DNA of 61,718 nucleotides from Desulfuromonadaceae bacterium (GTDB lineage Bacteria > Desulfobacterota > Desulfuromonadia > Geobacterales > Pseudopelobacteraceae). The translations under genes were made by a program, and so were the position numbers. The notes under the pieces were generated by a model. The model did not search any database and had not been told where the DNA came from. It was given only the letters and a program-made list of their open reading frames with translations. The first letter of the stretch is position 1, and each line of letters opens with the position of its first letter. Positions 8,968 to 15,947 of this stretch are shown here, in pieces. Location: contig JAQUHA010000023.1 in NCBI GenBank assembly GCA_028683855.1, positions 1-61,718 of the forward strand. The letters are read 5' to 3'.

Positions 8968-11100
8968 TTATTTGAGACAATCTGCCAGCAATTCGACAGA
9001 ATGCCTTACATCAACTGCTGCGCCATCCTGATCCAGCCCACCCCTTATCTGCATAACACAACCGGGACAATCCATAACAACAGTTTCTGCTGAGGTTTCC
9101 TTTATGTTGTGAAGTTTCCTCTTAAGAATCGGCGCAGATATTTCGGGGAGTTTTATTGAATATGAGCCACCCATGCCGCAGCAAGTATCGCACTCAAACA
9201 TTTCGGTCAACTCAAAACCTGCGCGTGACAGAAGCGATCTCGGCTCTTCGGAGACCTTGAGGGTACGTTTCAGGTGACATGAGTCGTGGTAGGTAATTCT
9301 GCGAAGAGCTTCACCCTCTTTAAATGATACTCTACCTTCAGTGAGGAGTTTTGCTGCCAGAGTTGAAAAATCGACCGTTTTATCGGCAAGCCGCCTGGCT
9401 TCCGGAATCCAACCGCTCTGTTCCAGACTCTCAAACGTGCTGATAAATTCATGCGTTAGCGCTACTGTACAGGTTGGACACGCAGATATAACGTATTTAA
9501 CATCTTCACTCAAAAGAGCCTTTATATTATCTACAGCATTGCCTGCGGCAACTTCATACGCTCCATTGTAGCGTGCGGGAGCACCGCAACAGGTCTGCTC
9601 TTCCGGAAACAGAACTTCAATTCCGGCATTATTCATTATTTTAACCAGTGACTCCCCCATTTCAGGGTAGGCAAAATCAATCAGACATCCGGCATAAAAC
9701 GCCGCTTTTTCAACGCAATCCAGCTGCTTGATATCTTTGAATCTCTCCCTGAAAGGCTTATCTGCAATAGCGGGAAGACTCCTGCCGTCAGTCAGGTCGG
9801 CAAGAAACAGCGGCAGATGCCTGATGAATTTTCCCGAAGCGAAGGGTTTTCCGGCTATCGAGGCGGCTTTAAGCATTCCGTGAAAAAGTTTCCGATTATT
9901 AACCACTGAGTAGATAGTTTTCTGCAGAAGCGGCATCCCCTGTTCCTTCACCAGTCGCCGCCTTATCTCCAGAATAAGATCAGGAATATCAATCTTACCC
10001 GGACATACATCCTTGCAGACTCCACACTGAATACAAAGCCCCTGTATCTCTTCAGATTTTTTAAGCTCGTCGAACCAGGCTGTAAGAATAGTTCCGATTC
10101 CTCCTGTATATATTTTACCGAAAACGTGCCCCCCTACGAGCCGAAAAACCGGACATACATTCAGACAGGATGCGCAACGGATGCACTGCAAAGCCTGTTT
10201 GAATTTTGGATCAGCAGACATCTCCGAACGTCGGTTATCCATCAGGATAATGTGCAGTTTTTTCATGCTCCCGTCATCGTTAGGGGTAGAGCCGGTTATT
10301 ACAGAGACATAACTGGTCAACAGCTGGGCAGTTGCACTGCGCGGCAGAGCTTTCAGGATAGTTGCAACATCGGAATATTTTTCAATCAGCTTCTCGACCC
10401 CTACCAGCGCAATATGAATTTTCGGTAGAGAAGTAACCAGCCTGGCATTACCCTCATTAGTCATCAGAACAATACTTCCGGTCTCAGCCACCGCGATGTT
10501 GCCGCCGGAAATACCCATATCTGCAGCCAAAAACCGTGGACGCAGTTTGTCACGCGCAACTTTTACCAGCCTCGGAATATCAGCGGCAACTCTTTCATCC
10601 ACCTCTCTGCTGAATAGCTCGGAAACGTCCTCCTTTGTCAAATGTATGGCGGGCATAACCATGTGCGATGGTGTCTGACCGGCAAGCTGTATTATCCACT
10701 CACCAAGATCGGTTTCATGCACCTCAATCCCCGCTTTTTCCAGATACGGGTTAAGATGAATCTCCTCGGTTGCCATGGATTTAGATTTGATTACAGATTT
10801 TACCCCGTTCTCTTCTGCGACATTTAAAATGTATTCCCTGACTTTTGCCGGATCATCGGTGCGGAAAACCTTCGCACCGCGAGCCTCTGCCTCGATGGTA
10901 AATTTTTCTGACAGTTCGTTGAAACGTGAAGCAGCATCAGCTTTCAGCTCTGCAATCCTGCAGCGTAACTCTTCAAAATCAATACCTTCGTACGCTTTTG
11001 CACGATTGACTTTATACGCTTCGGAAAATTTGCCGAGCGCTCCGGTCAGGTTTGCATTGTTGACAGCCTTATGTATGGACTCCTTAAATTCAGTTGCCAT
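8968..11100 (-). CDS. LutB-LutA fusion: LUD-domain iron-sulfur L-lactate oxidation subunit
   Basis: A 710-residue soluble iron-sulfur protein. Residues about 60-290 form a LUD (LutB/LldF) domain. Residues about 295-370 carry two 4Fe-4S motifs, CIRCASCLNVCP and CIQCGVCKDVCP. The C-terminal ~300 residues contain two CCG-type cysteine domains (EEQTCCGAPARYNG and CDTCCGMGGSYS with HDSCHLKR) as found in separate LutA/LldE or GlpC proteins. The polypeptide therefore joins what are two subunits (LutB and LutA) of the LutABC lactate dehydrogenase of Bacillus, which passes electrons from L-lactate to the quinone pool. An AAGGGGG ribosome site fixes the start at 11100, 1 base after the lutC stop; an upstream in-frame start at 11136 would overlap lutC. 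Other 2-hydroxyacid substrates are possible. Confidence 0.9.
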   Translation of the reverse strand: MATEFKESIHKAVNNANLTGALGKFSEAYKVNRAKAYEGIDFEELRCRIAELKADAASRFNELSEKFTIEAEARGAKVFRTDDPAKVREYILNVAEENGVKSVIKSKSMATEEIHLNPYLEKAGIEVHETDLGEWIIQLAGQTPSHMVMPAIHLTKEDVSELFSREVDERVAADIPRLVKVARDKLRPRFLAADMGISGGNIAVAETGSIVLMTNEGNARLVTSLPKIHIALVGVEKLIEKYSDVATILKALPRSATAQLLTSYVSVITGSTPNDDGSMKKLHIILMDNRRSEMSADPKFKQALQCIRCASCLNVCPVFRLVGGHVFGKIYTGGIGTILTAWFDELKKSEEIQGLCIQCGVCKDVCPGKIDIPDLILEIRRRLVKEQGMPLLQKTIYSVVNNRKLFHGMLKAASIAGKPFASGKFIRHLPLFLADLTDGRSLPAIADKPFRERFKDIKQLDCVEKAAFYAGCLIDFAYPEMGESLVKIMNNAGIEVLFPEEQTCCGAPARYNGAYEVAAGNAVDNIKALLSEDVKYVISACPTCTVALTHEFISTFESLEQSGWIPEARRLADKTVDFSTLAAKLLTEGRVSFKEGEALRRITYHDSCHLKRTLKVSEEPRSLLSRAGFELTEMFECDTCCGMGGSYSIKLPEISAPILKRKLHNIKETSAETVVMDCPGCVMQIRGGLDQDGAAVDVRHSVELLADCLK

Positions 11101-11101
11101 G

Positions 11102-11647
11102 TTATGCCCCCTTAAGATCATCAACAAACAGTACAATTAAACGCTCCGGCCCATGCACCCCGATTGTAAGAACTCTCTCGATGTCTGCAGTTCTGCTGGG
11201 GCCAGTGATCATTGCAAGATATCCGCACTCGGCAGGGTGGACTTTTGCCAGAAGCGCAGGCATATCAGGGAGTATCGAATCAGTGGCAACTATTGCTATA
11301 TGAATTGCAGGCAGCGAAGAGACGAGTCGCTGTTCTACAGCAGTCGAGTTCTGGGCAAGCGTTCCGGTATCAGCAATAGCCCAGTCCATCTGACTGATGC
11401 CGACTCTTGCCCCGGCTGATGTTTCTCTCGTAATATCAAAAATAACTTCGGGGATAGCTTTAAGAGGATTAACTGTAAATTGATTTAAAAACCGGCAATC
11501 TGCGGATACTGCAAAAATACCGGGCTCTCCCCCCACCCCTTCTTGACGAAGAAAGCGGATAATAAAGTCAACTGCAATATCTCCGGAAACAAATCTATGA
11601 ACCTCGGCACCAACACCCTCTCCCCTGCTTTTAAATTGCTGGTACAT
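11102..11647 (-). CDS. lutC: LutC-like LUD-domain protein
   Basis: A 181-residue LUD-domain protein of the LutC/YkgG family, the third component of the iron-sulfur lactate dehydrogenase. Typical parts are GISQMDWAIADTGTLAQNS and VHGPERLIVLFVDD. It is the promoter-proximal gene of a two-gene operon with the LutB-LutA fusion; the stop and the next start are 1 base apart. A run of seven G before the ATG is the probable ribosome site. No lactate permease (LctP/LldP) and no regulator gene are adjacent, so import and control must be encoded elsewhere. Confidence 0.9.
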   Translation of the reverse strand: MYQQFKSRGEGVGAEVHRFVSGDIAVDFIIRFLRQEGVGGEPGIFAVSADCRFLNQFTVNPLKAIPEVIFDITRETSAGARVGISQMDWAIADTGTLAQNSTAVEQRLVSSLPAIHIAIVATDSILPDMPALLAKVHPAECGYLAMITGPSRTADIERVLTIGVHGPERLIVLFVDDLKGA

Positions 11648-11701
11648 TGATCGCCCCCCCGCTAAAACTTAAAAGTTCTGCAGATAATAAATAAAACATA
11701 T

Positions 11702-11717
11702 TTGTAATACCAATTAT
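11702..11717. promoter_or_regulatory. Proximal GntR/LldR-like operator copy
   Basis: The 16-mer TTGTAATACCAATTAT lies 55 bases upstream of lutC. Its reverse complement contains TTGGTATTAC, which fits the TGGTnnnAC half-site core of FadR-family GntR regulators such as LldR and PdhR (full consensus AATTGGTnnnACCAATT). An exact inverted copy is at 11807-11822. The assignment to a lactate-responsive repressor is inference from the core and from the gene it precedes. Confidence 0.5.
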
Positions 11718-11806
11718 TTTTTTGGAGCCTAAGCGATTGAATCAGATTTGTCAATAAACATATTGTTCGCTTTTTAACGTCATATTTAAAGAAAACAATC
11801 AGAGCG

Positions 11807-11822
11807 ATAATTGGTATTACAA
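11807..11822. promoter_or_regulatory. Distal GntR/LldR-like operator copy
   Basis: Exact reverse complement (ATAATTGGTATTACAA) of the site at 11702-11717. Centre-to-centre distance is 105 bases, equal to about ten turns of B-DNA, an arrangement suited to repression by looping, as is known for the two LldR operators of Escherichia coli lldPRD. It could also serve the plus-strand haem protein gene that begins at 11995. Confidence 0.5.
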
Positions 11823-11994
11823 TTTTAAAACCATGCGCCCGCCCTGATTCCTACCATTTTTCTAGTAAAACTTCACACAAATATGATAAGAGAGAAATAA
11901 TTGAAAATAAATCTGATTGTTTTTCAACCACTTGTTTTTTAGAAATTGAACTGAAATTGAATAAAAATTGACATGATCCAGAGGGAATTAAAAC

Positions 11995-12435
11995 GTGAGA
12001 AAATTCCTGAAATTTTCAATTATCGGCGGCTTCGCAGCTCTGATTTTAATCCAGATTATCCCTTACGGCAGAAACCATGAAAACCGGGCAGTAAAAGCCG
12101 AACCACTATGGGACTCGCCAGAAACGAGAGTGATTGCGAAAAAAGCCTGTTTCAACTGCCATAGCAATGAGACAATATGGCCGTTCTATTCAAATATTGC
12201 TCCTGCATCCTGGCTTGTTTACCATGATGTTGCAGAGGCTCGTGAAAAACTGAACTTCTCCGAATGGCAGAATGGAAAAGGTGCTGCTGAAAATCCGCAA
12301 CTGATTAAATCCATGGTTATTAGCGGCGAAATGCCCCCTTTTCAGTACACCATGGTTCATCCGGAGGCAAGATTAACGTCTGAAGAGAGAACAAAATTTG
12401 TTGAAGGGATAATTAAGACTTTCAATCAAAAGTAG
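11995..12435 (+). CDS. Haem-binding domain protein (single CxxCH)
   Basis: A 146-residue exported or membrane-anchored protein with an N-terminal hydrophobic segment (about 5-24) and one c-type haem site CFNCH near residue 53. The surrounding KKACFNCHSNET and the downstream GEMPPFQYTMVHP match the Haem_bd family (PF14376), whose members are periplasmic monohaem proteins of unknown exact role. The start is GTG, 12-17 bases after AGAGGGA. The motif and signal support periplasmic electron transfer. It forms a small operon with the next monohaem protein and is divergent from the lut operon, sharing its control region. Confidence 0.85.
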   Translation: MRKFLKFSIIGGFAALILIQIIPYGRNHENRAVKAEPLWDSPETRVIAKKACFNCHSNETIWPFYSNIAPASWLVYHDVAEAREKLNFSEWQNGKGAAENPQLIKSMVISGEMPPFQYTMVHPEARLTSEERTKFVEGIIKTFNQK

Positions 12436-12462
12436 CTGAAAAATAAAAACATGGGAGGATTT

Positions 12463-12729
12463 ATGAAAAGAACTGTAATCTGCACTGGAGTTATTTTAAG
12501 CCTCGGTTTTTCAGGAGCCTGCTTCGCACAAAAAAGCTCATCTTTAAGCGGAGCTGATCTGCTTGAAAAGAGATGTTCGACCTGTCACCCGTCAGCCCGT
12601 CCGAAAGGTCTGAAAAAGTCGGCTAAAGATTGGGAAAAAACCGTACAGCGAATGATGGGCAAAGGAGCAATGCTTTCAAATGATGAAAAGAAAGTATTGG
12701 TTGACCATCTCTCCAAAACCTATAAATAA
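12463..12729 (+). CDS. Small periplasmic monohaem cytochrome c
   Basis: An 88-residue protein with a classic signal peptide (cleavage probably after ACFA near residue 22) and one haem-attachment site CSTCH. A downstream methionine (within MMGKGAML) could be the distal ligand, as in class I cytochromes. GGGAGG precedes the ATG at 12463, so an ATG 12 bases earlier is the ribosome site region rather than the start. It lies 27 bases after the preceding haem protein gene. Likely role: periplasmic electron shuttle; partner unknown. Confidence 0.85.
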   Translation: MKRTVICTGVILSLGFSGACFAQKSSSLSGADLLEKRCSTCHPSARPKGLKKSAKDWEKTVQRMMGKGAMLSNDEKKVLVDHLSKTYK

Positions 12730-12826
12730 AGCCCACTGAGTTTTTGATCTATCGTCATAACATCAGTAATTACGTTGTTTATCTGTTAGTAAGCACCTTC
12801 AACAGTTAGCATTACACCATCAGAGT

Positions 12827-12867
12827 GGGTGAGACAGTTGCTTCCGGCTTAACAACTGTCGTCACCC
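12827..12867. repeat. Long imperfect hairpin overlapping the 3' end of a small minus-strand ORF
   Basis: Left arm GGGTGAGACAGTTG (12827-12840) and right arm CAACTGTCGTCACCC (12853-12867) pair over 14 bases with one bulged base, with a 12-base loop. There is no U-run on either side, so it does not look like a simple intrinsic terminator. It covers the stop codon of the small membrane ORF at 12849 and may stabilise or end convergent transcripts. Confidence 0.6.
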
Positions 12868-13028
12868 CTCCGCTGAGCTGCTTCTTTCATCGCCTTGCGC
12901 CTCCTTTTACCGCCAAGAAAAGTCTCTTCTATTATTATGGCGACAAAACAGATTAAAAAGAGGATAAACAGTACGGCTAAAACTATACGCATCTTTTCAC
13001 TCCAAAACTCCAACCCGGCAATATTCAT
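12849..13028 (-). CDS. Small single-pass membrane protein, function unknown
   Basis: A predicted 59-residue protein with one strongly hydrophobic helix (about residues 14-34) and a basic cytoplasmic tail (GGKRRRKAMKEAAQRR). The start at 13028 has GGAGAG 7 bases upstream; a second ATG at 12992 also has a GGAG. The positive-inside pattern and ribosome sites argue for a real gene, but I recognise no family. It lies between the cytochrome operon and malQ and is on the opposite strand to both. Confidence 0.5.
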   Translation of the reverse strand: MNIAGLEFWSEKMRIVLAVLFILFLICFVAIIIEETFLGGKRRRKAMKEAAQRRGDDSC

Positions 13029-13196
13029 TTTAGCTCTCCACAAAAAAAATCTTTACACCACCCCATAATGTCATTTTCATGACTCTGACAGGGGTGTGGA
13101 GATTATCATATTGAGAATTTTCTGTGAACTTTTCTCTTAACTCTTCATTGTGTCAAATTTACTTAAAAACCTACGGTGGTCAATTCGGTGTTTTTT

Positions 13197-13224
13197 TTGA
13201 TTGAAAATCTCTGTAGACTACAAT
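13197..13224 (+). promoter_or_regulatory. Candidate sigma-70 promoter for malQ
   Basis: TTGATT (13197-13202) and TACAAT (13219-13224) are 16 bases apart, about 95 bases before the malQ start. The -10 box matches five of six consensus positions. Confidence 0.4.
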
Positions 13225-13318
13225 CTGAGGGAGACAGCTGCTTATTTTACTGTTTTCTCTTTTGAAAGATACTCCTACCTAACATTCATACTCTGCAGCA
13301 TAAGGAGTGGCTGAAACC

Positions 13319-15253
13319 ATGAAAAACTCAACTTTAAGCTGCGAAGAAAAGCCTACCGACTCCTCCATCTCTCAGGCGTTAAATGTTCTTGGTAAAACCG
13401 ACTTCCTTCTGGCTGTTCACGACGCCTCTTTTCCCTCTGCTGACGGTGAAGATTCCGGACGTGGAACACCCTACAGCTCGGGCGGTTATGCTCTTGCATC
13501 TTTTGCCGCTTCGCTCGGCTTTACAGGGGTGCAACTGGGACCGCAGGGGGGAACTTCCGAAATAAATCAGTCTCCATATGACGGTACAATTTTCTCCAGA
13601 AATATTCTCTCACTCGATCTTAAGGCTCTTGTTGACCTCCGATTACTCAGTTTTGATACGTGGAAAGATATAATAGAAGGGAATCCTGAACCTGACGGCA
13701 GAAGAGTCACTTATAGCTACGCCTTTAAAGCTTATAACCGCGCCATGGATGAGGTTTATAAAAACTTTGCAGCTGCGCGTGAAGCGAATGATCGAGATGC
13801 GCTGACTCTTGATGTGGAGATAAAAGATCTCCAGCGCTCTGCGCGATGGCTTCGCGATGACTCACTGTACGAGGCTCTATCTCTGGAACATGACAACCTG
13901 CCATGGCATAAATGGGGAAAGAGCGGTGACTCCTGCTTTGACGCGATGCTCTGTGCCCCCACCGCTGGAAAAGAGGGTATCTGCTTAAAACGCCGATCAG
14001 AAATAGAGCTTAAATATGCCCCGGTCATTGAGCGATATTCACTGCTTCAGTTGATTCTGCTCAAACAGCACTCTGCATTCCGCAAGAGCATGGAGTCTAT
14101 CGGGTTAAAGATTTATGGTGATCTGCAGGTTGGTTTTTCACAAAGTGACTGCTGGAGTCTGAACTCTCTTATCCTTCAAGACTATTTTCTTGGTGCGCCA
14201 CCAAGTCGTACAAATCTAGAAGGGCAACCCTGGAGCTATCAGGTTCTCGATCCGGCGCAGTACCTGAAAAGTGATGGAAAAGCCGGTGCTGTTCTTGATT
14301 TTGTAGCTGAAAGGCTTGGCAAGATGCTGTCGGAGTTTGACGGACTCCGGCTTGACCATCCGCACGGGCTGGTCTGCCCATGGGTATATCGCAGAGATGA
14401 TGCAGATCCTTACCACGCTGTACAGAACGGCGCGCGTCTATTCTCCTCCCCTGACCTGCCGGATCACCCGGCTCTTTCCACATTCTCTGTTGTGCATCAG
14501 GAGCAGATAAACAGAGGTCAGCCTCGTTATGCAGACAACTGGATAAACGAAATTATCCCCGAGCAGGAGGATAAATACGCCCTGATCATGGATGCGCTTA
14601 TGCAGCAGGTGCTTGCAAACAGTCGCCGCAAAGAGGATATACTCTGCGAAGTTCTCTCAACGGAGCCGCTTCCGCTGCGTAATGTTCGCCTCCGGCATGA
14701 ATTGGGAAGATTCCGGGTGACACAGAAGGCGGATCTGAACAATCCTGCAGATGTTTACCGTAGCGAGAATTCCGAAACTGCCGACTGGATAATGGTTGGC
14801 AATCACGACACCCCTACTATCTGGAAACTGGCGAAGGGTTGGTTTGGGAAGAGTGATGGGGTAAAACAGGCTGAGTATCTTGCAGAAAGGCTTGATCCGG
14901 ATAACAGGGAACATCTGGCAGAACTGCTTGCCGCTGACCCACGGAGATTGGTACACGCAAAAATGGCTGACCTTTTCCTCGGAAAGGCAAGCCATGTAAT
15001 GATATTTTTTGCTGATCTTTTCGGGCTTGAGGAGAGCTACAACCTCCCAGGCATAGTAAATGAGGAGAACTGGACTCTGCGGGTTCCGCATGATTTTGAA
15101 CGAATTTACATGGAGCGGAGACTCTCGGGAGAGGTTCTTAACCTTCATGCGGTTCTGGCGCTGGCTCTGCGAGGGCGTAGAGACATCAACTCCCATGAAC
15201 TGATTGCAAGACTGGATAATGAGGCAGGATGGAGAGTTGACTCTACGCTCTAA
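13319..15253 (+). CDS. malQ: 4-alpha-glucanotransferase (GH77, amylomaltase), divergent
   Basis: A 644-residue cytoplasmic enzyme that transfers alpha-1,4-glucan segments between malto-oligosaccharides. The three GH77 carboxylates can be placed: nucleophile Asp346 in FDGLRLDHPHG, acid/base Glu444 in ILCEVLSTEP and Asp497 in GNHDTPTIW. The motifs differ from the usual DHFRG and AEDLG, marking a divergent subgroup. AAGGAG at 13302-13307 favours the ATG at 13319 over an upstream GTG that overlaps this site. It converges on the trehalose operon: its stop is only 3 bases from the stop of the channel gene. It would feed or trim malto-oligosaccharides used by TreY/TreZ. Confidence 0.87.
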   Translation: MKNSTLSCEEKPTDSSISQALNVLGKTDFLLAVHDASFPSADGEDSGRGTPYSSGGYALASFAASLGFTGVQLGPQGGTSEINQSPYDGTIFSRNILSLDLKALVDLRLLSFDTWKDIIEGNPEPDGRRVTYSYAFKAYNRAMDEVYKNFAAAREANDRDALTLDVEIKDLQRSARWLRDDSLYEALSLEHDNLPWHKWGKSGDSCFDAMLCAPTAGKEGICLKRRSEIELKYAPVIERYSLLQLILLKQHSAFRKSMESIGLKIYGDLQVGFSQSDCWSLNSLILQDYFLGAPPSRTNLEGQPWSYQVLDPAQYLKSDGKAGAVLDFVAERLGKMLSEFDGLRLDHPHGLVCPWVYRRDDADPYHAVQNGARLFSSPDLPDHPALSTFSVVHQEQINRGQPRYADNWINEIIPEQEDKYALIMDALMQQVLANSRRKEDILCEVLSTEPLPLRNVRLRHELGRFRVTQKADLNNPADVYRSENSETADWIMVGNHDTPTIWKLAKGWFGKSDGVKQAEYLAERLDPDNREHLAELLAADPRRLVHAKMADLFLGKASHVMIFFADLFGLEESYNLPGIVNEENWTLRVPHDFERIYMERRLSGEVLNLHAVLALALRGRRDINSHELIARLDNEAGWRVDSTL

Positions 15254-15256
15254 TAT

Positions 15257-15946
15257 TTATTCTCTGTCTTTATCCCTCTTCCCCTCTCTCGGCCACCATC
15301 TGTCGATCAGTTCGGCTGCTGCATCCTTGCCACCCAGTCCAAAGGCGAGTGATATAGCGAGGACTATTCCGGCAAGAATAATGAGAAAACTCTGCCGTAC
15401 GATATCCCCGCCGACATTGACCTGATCAAGCGCAATCAGCACCACAAAAGTCATAATGGCGTACTGGGCAAGCTTACCCAGAACATCGGCATCCTGAATT
15501 GCAATATTTTTGCAGTAGCTTACTACCGCATTACCGACAAAACGTGCGAAGTAAGAGCCGAAAGCGAGAATCAGAATGGCAACAATGACCTTTGGAACAA
15601 AGAGTACGACCTCTCCGAGAAGTCCGGTTATATAGGTTAGACCCATGCTGTTGAAGCCGATGATAAGAGCAGCCAGTATCACCAGCCAGTAGACCAGAAG
15701 CCCGAAAATACCTGTTGTATCAGTCTCTATCCCCCCCTGACTCAGAAACCCCTCAAGTCCGGCACGTTCCGTAAGAACATTGAAGTTGATTGCGCGTAGC
15801 GCTTTAACTACCGCAAATCTGGCAAATTTAGCCAGCAGGAAACCTACTATCAGAACCCCCAGCGCCATTGCAAGCTTCGGGAGAAATGCCGAAATCTGGA
15901 TGAGGAATGCCTGAATAGGCTCTAACATGATATCAACTTTTTCCAT
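15257..15946 (-). CDS. Small MscS-like / conserved-TM-helix channel protein
   Basis: A 229-residue integral membrane protein with about five hydrophobic helices (near residues 20-40, 80-100, 112-135, 160-180, 187-207). It resembles the TM_helix (PF05552) proteins related to mechanosensitive MscS channels: the glycine/alanine-rich final helix (SLAFGLGGKDAAAEL) matches the pore-lining end. The large cytoplasmic beta domain of MscS is missing; the protein ends after a charged tail. The gene starts 1 base after the treS-maltokinase stop with AAAGGAGAG ahead, so it is coupled to osmolyte synthesis. Plausible role: solute or ion release on osmotic downshift. Confidence 0.82.
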   Translation of the reverse strand: MEKVDIMLEPIQAFLIQISAFLPKLAMALGVLIVGFLLAKFARFAVVKALRAINFNVLTERAGLEGFLSQGGIETDTTGIFGLLVYWLVILAALIIGFNSMGLTYITGLLGEVVLFVPKVIVAILILAFGSYFARFVGNAVVSYCKNIAIQDADVLGKLAQYAIMTFVVLIALDQVNVGGDIVRQSFLIILAGIVLAISLAFGLGGKDAAAELIDRWWPREGKRDKDRE

Positions 15947-15947
15947 A

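Larger units (their letters stand above)
11648..11994. other. Divergent intergenic region between lutC and haem protein gene
   Basis: A 347-base AT-rich gap. It holds the paired 16-bp operator-like sites, one copy of a 10-mer (CTAGTAAAAC, 11862-11871) that also occurs twice upstream of the acetate-symporter operon, and a weak inverted repeat of TTGAAAA/TTTTCAA near 11901-11928. No ORF or RNA gene was recognised in it. Promoters for both flanking operons must lie here but I could not pick them with confidence. Confidence 0.7.
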
